Assembly: GCA_017354895.1 (NCBI GenBank)
Contig: CP071498.1
Coordinates: 3,596,001-3,660,000 of the forward strand
DNA: 64,000 nt
From: Podospora comata
Lineage: Eukaryota; Ascomycota; Sordariomycetes; Sordariales; Podosporaceae
Reading direction: 5' to 3'
Shown: in pieces, positions 35,359 to 44,539 of the stretch
Layout: each line of letters opens with the position of its first letter
Numbering within the stretch: the first letter of the stretch is position 1
Made by a program: the position numbers and the translations under genes
Notes under the pieces: model-generated
What the model was told of the DNA's origin: nothing
Databases searched by the model: none
What the model saw: only the letters and a program-made list of their open reading frames with translations

Positions 35359-35506
35359 ATGTCTCCCCGGGGGTGTTTACCGGTGCTATACAGCCGGTAA
35401 GTTGTTTTTTCTCATAACTTTGGAGAGGACGATCTGACCGCAACCTCGCAGTCTGGAACAGGACAGATTCTGCTGTCATAGAGCTTCCGGGTTTCTTGCA
35501 CGATAG
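35359..35506 (+). CDS. Possible mini-gene encoding a 30-residue peptide (or a spliced non-coding transcript)
   Basis: The first ATG after the TATA box is at 35359. Exon 1 (35359-35396) ends at a perfect donor GTAAGT. After a 55-base intron with a CTGAC branch sequence and CGCAG acceptor, exon 2 (35452-35506) closes at TAG. The product would be MSPRGCLPVLYSR followed by LEQDRFCCHRASGFLAR. No similarity is known to me. The splice signals and leader look real, but the peptide may be incidental; the transcript could be longer, non-coding, or the remnant of a lost gene. Confidence 0.25.
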
Positions 35507-35816
35507 TTTACGATGTTGCACATGCTTTTGGTTTTACCCCGTCATTTTAAAAACCCTTTGTGGTAGGTACCACAACCACAGGCTCTGTCCCATTTGTACC
35601 ACGAACAGACCTAACCTCGCGACAGATTCATTAGCGAACTTATACAAACCTCGTTCATGTGGGCATCAGAACAATTGCAGCATGGCACAGCGTGCATGTA
35701 CGGGAGTACCTTTGAGGTAACAAGGGACTTTTGGAGAGTAAGGTGTTTTGTAGGCCAAGCTATGGTGTTTTGGGCGCATTGCAATGTCTTGATTATGAAT
35801 ACCAGATATTTGAACG

Positions 35817-37917
35817 TTAGAATTCAGGAAAACAGGAATTGTTTCTATAAGCCGGCGGTAACAGACCCTCAAGTTCAGCCTTGATTTGCAGAGCCACAGT
35901 CTTGGAGTGATACCGATGATGCTGGGTTTGCCCACCCATGAACCAAAAGTTGTCGATTCCTCTTGTCGTTTCCACAACCCCCCGATCTCCCCCTCCTCAT
36001 CGACACCAAACGTGGCGTCAACCGTATTCGCGATCTCTCTCGGACCCAGCAAGTTCGAATCCTGTTCCTCCCCATCAGCCGCATTCTCACCACCCAAAAC
36101 CTCAAACACTGTATCCCGAGCGTTCAAGTCGGAAAACCCAGTGCACCAGATAATACTGTCCGCCTCCGCCGTCTTTCCATCAGAAAGCCTCAGCCCAGTC
36201 TCCGTGTACGCCACTGGCTCAACACTCGATATCACACCCACGTTTCCCTCCGCGATCACCTCCAAGCCACCAATATCAACATAATGTCCCCCGCCCCTCT
36301 CCACAAGATTGTGCATCAGACATGCGTCAGGGTGAGCACTGTCAATGACCGGGAAGCCAGCCTTGGCTACCCTTTTGTATCTGGCCGGCTCTTGAGACGC
36401 CAACATGGCAAGCAATCCGTGCGCCATGTTGCACTCTACCCACGTGGGAAACGACATCAAAGCCCTGTCACATGTTTCTGTGTCTAGCTGGTTGAACAGC
36501 CCAAAGCCACGCGGATCCATGACGTACCCTACCGGGAGGACATATGTCGGGGAGCGGGCAAGGATTGTTGTGTCCAGGCCGGCGGTTTGGCAGTCATTGA
36601 GGATGTCGATGGCCGTGTTGGCTGAACCAATGATGAGGACAGACTTGGCGCCCTTGTTTTGAAGAGAGACCTCTGGGTTCTTGTACTCGTTGGAGTGCAG
36701 GCTGATGCCCTTGTATATCTCCTTGCCTGCAATATCAGGGGGTCGAGGCTTTTGCGACGCGAGTCCCGTTGCTTGCACAAGGTGTTTTGACCTCACTGTT
36801 CGTAGACCGCCTGGGGTCTTCAACTTCACGGTCCATCGTCTTGCTGCCTGGTCGTATTGGGTGGACTGGATCTGGGACGAGGTGATCATGTTCAAGTTGA
36901 ACTCTTTGACATACTGACGAACTTGGTTTGCGAGCTCGTCTCGAGTTAGTAGATGTGAGCCTTTGAGGTCTTCGCCGTACGCTATAGAGAAGTCAGAAAG
37001 TGGGAGAAAGAGGACGAAAAAGGCGTTGAACCTACGCAGATAAGGCATGTCACACATTGCAGTCGGCACGTGGAACTTCAAGCTATCGTAGCGGAGAGCC
37101 CAGTTGTCGCCTGGGTTGGCGTTCCGGTCGGCCATCACGCTTTCAACCCCAAGAGCCTTGAGGCGAGAGGCGAGGGTTACAGCACTGTTATCGAGTAGGT
37201 ACTCAAGCCAGTCTTTAGATGCTCATGTGAAAAAGACAAGCAAACGGCATACCCATTTCCACCCCCAATAATAAAGACGTCTGTCTTCATATCATCGCCA
37301 CCATCTGCTAACGTCGAAGGGGTACGCAGAAGAGTCTCATCTTCGGGGTGCGCATCCAGACTCTCGAGTCTTGTACTCAGAACCCAGATTTTCCATTCCA
37401 GACCCCCGCTGCCTTCGACAGGCAGCAGTAACATGCGTCCAGTACATGTTGCAGCGGGAGAGGTTGTCTTGAGCGACAGACTGCAGTCGATGAATTGCTG
37501 CATCAGGTTCATAGTGTTAGATGAAACTCAAAGGCGAAACATAGTAGACTAGGTACTTACCAGGGTTGGAGAGACAGGCAGGAAATGGACGAACTCAAGA
37601 CCGAAACCATGGGCACCGCGCAACTTGGTGGTTTCCAGCAGATGTGCTGCTATCACGGCCGGTGTTGAGAAGGTTCGCAGATGGTAAGTCAGCGACAATG
37701 AATCCTTCCATAAGGCCTGCTCAGCAAATAAGCAGTTGCTAAGAGCAGTTATGTCTTTGGTTGAGATTGCCTTGTTGAAGGCTGTTAAGACATTGTTTGC
37801 GATCTTTGCTGTCTCTTCTGGCGTAAGGGATGCGGGGTCGAGAGCCGTCACAGCAACAGTTGGTAGCGGATGTTCGGCCAGTTTTTGACGCAAGTCAACG
37901 GCAGGTGGATAGGCCAT
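35817..37917 (-). CDS. FAD-dependent monooxygenase (fungal flavin-containing monooxygenase-like), frameshifted near the C-terminus
   Basis: Exons 37917-37561, 37497-37253, 37184-37036 and 36981 onward join in frame. The N-terminal 180 residues form an NTF2/SnoaL-like domain (KAISTKDITALSNCLF). VFIIGGGNGAVTLASRLKAL is the FAD Rossmann motif (GxGxxG-like, split by intron 2). SVLIIGSANTAIDIL is the NADPH motif, and IIWCTGFSDL matches the ATG-type motif of the class. The enzymes oxygenate small metabolites using NADPH and O2. At about 35958-35963, just after GGLWKRQ, the family sequence (GIDNFWFMGG, HHRYHSKTVALQIKAELEG) continues one frame over to a stop at 35817-35819. As written, the frame instead reads unrelated sequence to 35666. 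So either a one-base deletion or a sequencing error lies there; the loss would remove about 50 conserved residues. Confidence 0.82.
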
Positions 37918-38840
37918 TTTGGATAAGGTACTAAAGATATCAAGCTATTAGCGAATTCTCCTGGGAAATGGATCTTGGAGACTTACCAGGTCTCACAGTG
38001 TAGAACGTTGTGTCGGGGAATCAAAGCAGCTACACTTGGAAAGTATTGTGCCAAGTGCTACAGATAGGTACACTTGCTTTTATACACAATGAGAAGAGCC
38101 ATGCCTTGGATGTTTGCAATTACGATCAGCAATACGGTCCGAGAGCGAATAGGGATGTTCTACATTTGCCTCGGTGTGTGTGCTTTTCTGCCCTATGTGG
38201 CTGCAGAGTGGCTAGGCAAACTTGGACGTCTTTGCGGGGTATACTCGGCACTTTCTCTGGGCTTACCATCCATGAATACCTGCATGAATGGGAGCGAATA
38301 AGCCAGGCGATAACACAGAGGGGGTTGGATCGTCAAAAGAGAAACGCTATATATAAAGTAACTGACTCTGAAAAGGTAAGGTAGTGAACTATGCGATGAG
38401 AAATAGTTCATAGGCCTGAAAAGATAACTATGAGAAGGCTTATTCTCCTTTTGAAAAGGCATGAGTAAATGGTCATTATATGTGCTACTACCTTGACTTA
38501 CAATAGCAACCATGCTATCCAGAATGTAAGAGTTCAGCGACAATGAAACGTGCAACAAATGATGGACAAGATAATTGGATCCAATTCAATTCGCTAACTC
38601 AAGGTATAAAACTTGCTGAAGAGCAGTCGTGTCATCACTACAACACTATGTAAAAAAAGCAAAAGAAGATTCATCATCCTTCATCACATGTCCCTCATAT
38701 CCACGGTGCCGGCACCTCCTTTCACGACATTCCTTCCATTCCTAACCCTTGACTCTGAACAGGACAAGACCCCTGCTGTTGAGCCCCTGAACCCCTGAAT
38801 CCACCTCAACAAAGCAACCACACCACCGGAGTTCAAGTCC
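37918..38840. other. Intergenic, no gene seen
   Basis: Upstream of the monooxygenase gene, A+T-rich around 38330-38660. Open frames of 60-124 codons on both strands look like chance. Confidence 0.45.
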
Positions 38841-39566
38841 TTAAAAGACAGCAATAACCCCCAAAACACCAGCAACACCCATCGCAATACCACCAAATCC
38901 ATTCTCCTTAGCACCAGCGTTGGCAAGCACAGGCGTGAAGGTAGGGCGAATGGAAGAAGTAGCAGTAGGAGCCTCATCATCGCTCTCATCATCAGTGTCG
39001 ATGCCGTCGTTGTCAGTATCGGTGTCCTCGCCCTCAGTGGTGGTAGTGGTAGCTGGGCCAGTAGTAGCAGCTATAGGGCCGGCGGCAGTAACAGCGACAG
39101 GGCCTGTGGTGGTAGCAGCACTGACATCGTCGTCATCGGTGTCAGTGTCCTGGCCATCGTTGTCAGTGTCGGTGTCGTGGCCGTCATTGTCAGTCTCGTC
39201 GCCGGGGACAACGCCAGGGCCGGCACCGAGATTGGCCTCGTCGTCAGTATCAGTGTCGTGGTCGTCGTGGTCGGTGTCATCCCCCTCGTCGCCAACAACT
39301 CCAGTAATAGGGGTAGGAACATCATCGTCCGTGTCATGGCCGTCATTGTCGGTCCAGTCAGTGTCATCGTCGATCACAGCAGGAACTCCGACAGTGGGCT
39401 GCCCGGCGCTGATGTCATCGTCAGTGTCGGTGTCGGTGTCATCGCCATCTCTGGTGGTGAGAGTGTACCGAGCAGCGACAGGTCCACCGGGGTTGAGAGG
39501 TCCATGCGGATGAGCAAGGACGGAGACGGAGAACAGAGCCGCGAGGAGGAAGTTGCGAGTAAGCAT
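38841..39566 (-). CDS. Secreted, probably GPI-anchored, Asp/Thr-repeat protein
   Basis: Single exon, 241 residues from MLTRNFLLAALFSVSVLA, a clear signal peptide cut near LAHPHG. The body, residues about 40-200, is made of blocks of DTDTD, DNDGHDTD and DGQDTDTDD, giving an extremely acidic protein with almost no Lys, interrupted by Ala/Thr/Val linkers (TTGPVAVTAAG). The C-terminus has a small-residue site (ANAGAKENG) followed by a hydrophobic tail (GGIAMGVAGVLGVIAVF), the layout of a GPI-anchor signal. Regular Asp spacing resembles calcium-binding loops or mineral-binding acidic proteins, but no EF-hand is formed. The longer in-frame start at 39728 would bury the signal peptide and is rejected. 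Probable site: cell surface or wall. Confidence 0.75.
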   Translation of the reverse strand: MLTRNFLLAALFSVSVLAHPHGPLNPGGPVAARYTLTTRDGDDTDTDTDDDISAGQPTVGVPAVIDDDTDWTDNDGHDTDDDVPTPITGVVGDEGDDTDHDDHDTDTDDEANLGAGPGVVPGDETDNDGHDTDTDNDGQDTDTDDDDVSAATTTGPVAVTAAGPIAATTGPATTTTTEGEDTDTDNDGIDTDDESDDEAPTATSSIRPTFTPVLANAGAKENGFGGIAMGVAGVLGVIAVF

Positions 39567-41439
39567 TTTGGCGGTTTTTTGGAGCAGTGAAGTGCGAGTG
39601 CTTTTGTAATTGGTTGATGTGAAAGTTGGGAGCTCTGAGTAGAACGAGAGTTGCTTGTTTGTGTTTGGAGCGACTGTGTCTAAGCGAGTGTGTCGATCGA
39701 TGGTGAGCAAGAAGAATTGGAGCTTCAAGTTGATGGGATGCTCGTCTTAAATACGGTCTTTCTCATCCAAGATCAGCAGATATTCTCGTCTTCACTATCT
39801 CGTGAGGTCTCTGAACTGGAGCCAAGATCATGGCTATGCCTTCTGATGGCCTGGCTAAACCAAACAGCCAACATCCCAGTACCCTGTTGACATGACTATT
39901 CAACTACACTAACTGCTTCGACAGCCACTCTTGGTTTGTGTCCTCCATCAACGCCTCATCACCGACCCCACCGATCATAGTGAAGCATAACATCTCAGAA
40001 CATCACGATGAATACAGCTAATGGTCGCGCGACCTTAGCCTCTGAATGACAACGCAAGCAGTCAACGCAACCCAACGAGATCTGAAACGATAAATAGATC
40101 AAAAAACGCCCTGTCCCGCATCGACACGAGACTTCCAAGAGTCTTGGGAATGCAGTACAAAAATAGAGCTCAACCGGGAAGCCAGGCTCTTTTCTCAGGA
40201 TGGAGTATCAGTCTCACAATGACCAATCCTGTTGGGATGTTTGCACACGTGCCTTGCTCCCAGCAGGCAAAGGTGTACGTATCCCGAGGAAAATAGTTCT
40301 TCAGCTCGCACTTAGCCCTCTTCACGCTCTCGCGCCTTGAACCTTTCCAGCCTCGGGACCATTACGTGGCGCTGGGGATCCAAAGCTCTGGGCGGGTGGG
40401 CTGGCTGGTCTCGGCAGTGGACCTGCGAGGTTTAAGTGGCGCCCGCCATCCCGTCAGATCTTCCGGTTTGGAAAGTTTGCTGCAGATGTGGAATTTTTGG
40501 CATTGATAGGGAAGATAATGGGTCCTGAGTCTTGATAGGGGTCTGGGCGGTCTTGCACAGCCTCAATTATTGGGGTCGACATCGATGACGACGACTGGAG
40601 ACAAACAAGCACACCGACTCTGGAGAAATAAAGCTTGGGATTTCTAAATATGATCTACCAAGCTTTTTTTGACAGCTTCGTTATCGTAATTGCCGGTTGA
40701 TCGTTCGTGGGTGGCCAAAGGACAACGGGCAAAGCCAAGATGCCAATGCGATGTGGCTTGGCTGCTTGGTCTGGTTGTTCAGCTCAGCAGTCGAGATGGA
40801 TCGTCGCATGGATTCAGGCATATCAAGTGATTTAATGTTGCCAATGCTGTCAGAAAATGCATGACCTGGACGGGAGATAAATCTCAAGCTCAGAGAGTCT
40901 CCAAGCCGAGCAAGTCGTCCTGGTTGGGCTGTCCAAAGCAGGTACATACCTAGTTGTCAGGTCGTCAGAGGCGAGGCTCTGGTCTGATATAAAGGGCCAA
41001 TTACATTCCGATTACTGTATGCCCTTTCAGTATCTCCAAGTGGCTGCCCATCCACTCAAGAATCCGTGCCAACCGTCCCCTAGGGGACTACCGGTGGCGT
41101 GAGCAAGTGCACACATAACAATATACTAGAGCCATCCTCCAAGTTCCAGACTCCAAGCTTCTGGTGCCATCCATCCCTGGGTATCTTTCTCCTTTATCCT
41201 TCCCAAATATTGGAATGAGATCAACCTCATGAACACGGACACTTTTCAGTGAGAAACGAGGATGAAAACATGAATGTCGTGCCGCGTACGTAAGCTGTGC
41301 CTCTTCCATCCTCCACACCTGTTGTTGTGTCAATACATGTCCTGAGTATTCATGTCGGCATCACCATGGGTATCAGTTAGCCTTTGTGAAAACATGCCCA
41401 GACAACAGTTCAGCCCAAACGGGGCAAAAGCAAGACCAC
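39567..41439. other. Intergenic, no gene seen
   Basis: About 1.9 kb. The first 200 bases are the leader of the Asp/Thr-repeat gene. Open frames at 40681-40947 and 41088-41333 (minus) have no recognisable content. Confidence 0.45.
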
Positions 41440-42199
41440 CTAGGCCATAGTGGACATGTTCTTGGTGAAAATGGCACCCACGAAAGCGGCAAACAACATC
41501 ATAACAGCCATAATGAGAACTGCGATGACAAAGAGGCCCAACATCGCGCATTGGGGGTTTAGCCGAATTTCTCGCTGGGGAAGCTCTTGCTGTCTATTTT
41601 CTGGCGCCGGATTTGGGCCCTGGTGTGCGTCCTGTTGCGTTGTGCCGCGTTGCTGTCTGTGAACGGCCACAGAAAGGTCACTGTGGCGCCTCCTGAGCTC
41701 ATTGTGGTTCCTCACAAGCTCCCCATAACTGCGGGAGATTGCCGAGTAGGCGTGTTTCTTGATCTTGTAATCTAGGTGACAGTCATCGCACTGCTCATCG
41801 CTAATGACAAACCAGTCCGCAACCTCGTAGACCTCTTCATTGGGCCTGGGTCTCTCATTTTCCACAGGGCAGAATGTTCCCGCTCCATTTTCCTTTGCGG
41901 CAGGGCAGAGATACTTCATCTTGGGGTAGGGATAATGGCATTTCGCTCTAGTGAAGAACCGGAATCCACAGCCACAGGCAGGATTGATGGCATTTGGCAG
42001 GTGGGTTTTTGTGATGAGCTCAATATTTGGGTCCATATTTTTCGGTTTAATCCAGCTATCTTGCTCGAGGAACGACTCATGAGTGTCTTCATCCTCGTCG
42101 AAGTCCTCCTGATACAGCAAGAAGGAAGCATAGGGACTGTTCTATGGTTCAGGGTGTGTTGTGCGACGAAGGGCAACCCAAGAACTATTGTCCTCGCAT
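41440..42199 (-). CDS. Unrecognised Cys-containing protein with a C-terminal membrane helix
   Basis: The main frame, 42136-41440, is open and reads an acidic start (EDFDEDEDTHESFLEQDSW). A Cys/His-containing part follows (ACGCGFRFFTRAKCHYP, KYLCPAAK, GTFCPV, EQCDDCHL), possibly zinc-binding, then a polar helix and one membrane helix (MLGLFVIAVLIMAVMMLFAA) near the end. This suggests a tail-anchored membrane protein. The start is unsure. The first in-frame ATG is at 42036. A 14-base exon at 42199-42186 (ATG...) with a weak donor GTTCTT and acceptor AACAG at 42137 would restore frame and keep the acidic N-terminus, giving 236 residues. No family recognised. Confidence 0.5.
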
Positions 42200-43195
42200 G
42201 GAAGCTGTTGGCTGATGCTTGAATGCCGTCCGTGTGAAATTTGGAGATTCAGGTGAATTTGTCGTGAGTAGACGAGGCGGCGGGCGTCAATGTCATTTTA
42301 AGATGAAGTGTAGATCCAGCACCAGTAGGTACCGATGTAAATATGTTTGAAGGAAGAAATGTTCGCGAGGGGGAAGAGAAAGAAGCACTGAATACCTCAA
42401 AGTACCTATGATATGGGCCCACGGCTGGATATAGGCGTAGGTCACAGGTAAAAGATTGAATTGTCGGATGAAGAAGAAAAGAAAAGAAAGAGGAAATACA
42501 CTACCCACGATATCCTCTTGTACCCATCAACCCCTCCGGGCTTCCCCTACAAAGCATAAGAAATATCCACCAAAATTGTCCGAACTTTCTCGTATCATTT
42601 CCTCGTATTCCACTGTGGATGGCGTCTTTGATTAAGGTTGGATGCCTATTCCAGTTCTAATGCGCGCCAAATCGGGACTTTCCTTCTTTTCCTGCCCTTT
42701 GAAAACTCCACTTGCACCACACGCAGTGTCAGTCCATCGTAGCATGGCTAAACACAGTATCTGTTCCATGATACGAGCCGACTGAGATGGCCATGGTAGC
42801 ACAGCCGTCTTCTGAAACTAAGATGACATTCTCCAAATGAAAGCAAAGGCTTTTCAACACCGCAAAAGGATCAACTATCAACTGCAAAGTATTTTGAAGA
42901 CTTGCTGGTCAACTGCGCTTGTTTGATACGGGACCCATCAGTAGCAGGAAGAAGGGATAGCTCGCTGGAACTGAACATGTCACAAATAGTTGCTTTATAG
43001 ACTACATTTCAGCTTTAAGAGCCTCAACGTCACTTGGCCATCATTCTCACCCTCCAGCTCTATCTCACGCCCACTATACACGCTAATCGGTTCATGCTGC
43101 TGCTATCTTCAGACTGCCAAAGCCACAACCGTGTCCGGACAAGTGAGGTTCCCAAGATCGTAATTCCGCGTGACTCTCTCAAACGGCGACCCGAC
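42200..43195. other. Intergenic, no gene seen
   Basis: Flanks of the tail-anchored protein gene and the 3' side of the enoyl-CoA hydratase gene. The open frame on the plus strand from 43034 is antisense to the hydratase. Confidence 0.5.
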
Positions 43196-44056
43196 CTACA
43201 ACTTGCTATCCACCCACCTCGGCTTCCTCTTCTCAACAAAACTTCTCACCCCCTCCTTCATATTCTCCCCAGCATCAATCCTCCCATAAATCCCCCGTTC
43301 CACAATCTCCGTCGCCATCTCCGGCCCGACCCCCTCCCACCCCATCCTCAACCCCTCCCTCGTAGCAATAACAGCATCAGGACTATTCCCCGCGAGCTCC
43401 TCCGCAACCTTAACCGCCTCCTCAACAACCCTCCCCTCCCCAACAACAAAATTCACCAACCCCCACCCCTTCATCTCCTCGGCCGTATAACTCACCCTCC
43501 CCAAAAGCGCCATCTCCCCCGCCCTCTGCCTCCCCACAGTCCTCATCAACCTAGGCAACGCCCCAGCAAGCGCAATAACTCCCTTGCCCACCTCCGGCAG
43601 CCCAAACCTCGCCTTCGCCCCATCAGCAACAACCATATCACAATTAATCACCATCTCCATCCCCCCTCCAAAACAAAGCCCATTCACCGCCGCAATAATA
43701 GGTTTCTTCCCCCCAGACCTGTTCGACAACCCCCCAAAACCAGCCGTAGTCATCTTCCGTGCCTCCACATGCTGATCGTGACCGCTCCCCTCCGGTGCAT
43801 GAGACGAATCCCATTCTTTGAGATCGGCACCGGCGCAAAACGCCCTGCCCGTACCGGTCAAGATGGCGCAGCGCAGCCAGGGTTGGGCGTCGTACCAGTT
43901 CCACAGGTGGGCCATGGCGATGTGCTGGGGGATGGGGATCGAGTTTAGGGCTTTGGGGCGGTTGAGCGTCACCAGCAAGACATGGGGCGCGGGGAAGGAG
44001 ATGTCGGTGTGGGGGACGGCGGGAGGGGGGTTGGTGATTTCTTTGGGGAGCGTCAT
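43196..44056 (-). CDS. Peroxisomal enoyl-CoA hydratase/isomerase
   Basis: Single exon, 286 residues from MTLPKEITNPPP. Crotonase-fold signs: LNRPKALNSI near residue 31, the oxyanion-hole segment GRAFCAGADL (71-79), IAAVNGLCFGGGMEMVINCD (121-140) with Glu at about 134, and FGLPEVGKGV with Glu at about 155. The extreme C-terminus is SKL, the canonical peroxisomal import signal PTS1. So it most likely hydrates or isomerises enoyl-CoA in peroxisomal beta-oxidation or a related CoA pathway. The upstream Met at 44182 would add a leader that looks non-coding. A CCGAGG/CCTCGG element 224 bases upstream matches the fatty-acid response site seen upstream of the carnitine carrier. Confidence 0.92.
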   Translation of the reverse strand: MTLPKEITNPPPAVPHTDISFPAPHVLLVTLNRPKALNSIPIPQHIAMAHLWNWYDAQPWLRCAILTGTGRAFCAGADLKEWDSSHAPEGSGHDQHVEARKMTTAGFGGLSNRSGGKKPIIAAVNGLCFGGGMEMVINCDMVVADGAKARFGLPEVGKGVIALAGALPRLMRTVGRQRAGEMALLGRVSYTAEEMKGWGLVNFVVGEGRVVEEAVKVAEELAGNSPDAVIATREGLRMGWEGVGPEMATEIVERGIYGRIDAGENMKEGVRSFVEKRKPRWVDSKL

Positions 44057-44539
44057 CGTGGCGTTGTTCGTGATGGTGATGATAACAACGGTAAAGGAAA
44101 AGGTAGGTAAGTTTGACGGTTGACAACAGTTGTACCTACACTGAACCATAAAGATGACTATGCTCTGATATAAGTCAACCACCCCTCACTAACCCTGGTC
44201 GGCAACGGCGTCATTCTGTTGGGGTTGGCCGTGGAGGACGCGGTCCCGCGGCGCGGATTGGGTGGCAACGGCATCCGTGCCGAGGCTCACTCGGGTCTCC
44301 AACTCCGGCAGGCAAGCAATGCTTGTTCTCGACTCCAATTTCAAATATCAACGTGTCCGTAGAAGAAAACCAACAACATATTACAAGTTTCCTACGCTTG
44401 TGAATCTAACCAGCAACTCCTTCACCCTGAAAATCGTGACCCCAGCTACAGCTGCTCCAGTGTGCTTTTCGGTAATAAATGTACAGCAATGAATAAATCC
44501 CACCCGTTTGTCCCAACATCCCAACAATGTTACGCCAGA
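44057..44539 (-). promoter_or_regulatory. Upstream region of the peroxisomal hydratase gene
   Basis: Contains CCTCGG on the minus strand (44280-44285), a FarA/FarB-type site, and the 3' flank of the RBM25-like gene. No other gene seen. Confidence 0.4.

Noticed and set aside
38920-39513. 197-codon plus-strand frame of Ser/Val repeats
   Set aside because: Mirror of the Asp/Thr repeats on the minus strand, which alone has a signal peptide and anchor signal.
43034-43948. 304-codon plus-strand frame rich in His/Pro/Arg
   Set aside because: Antisense to the enoyl-CoA hydratase, whose motifs and SKL end are unmistakable.
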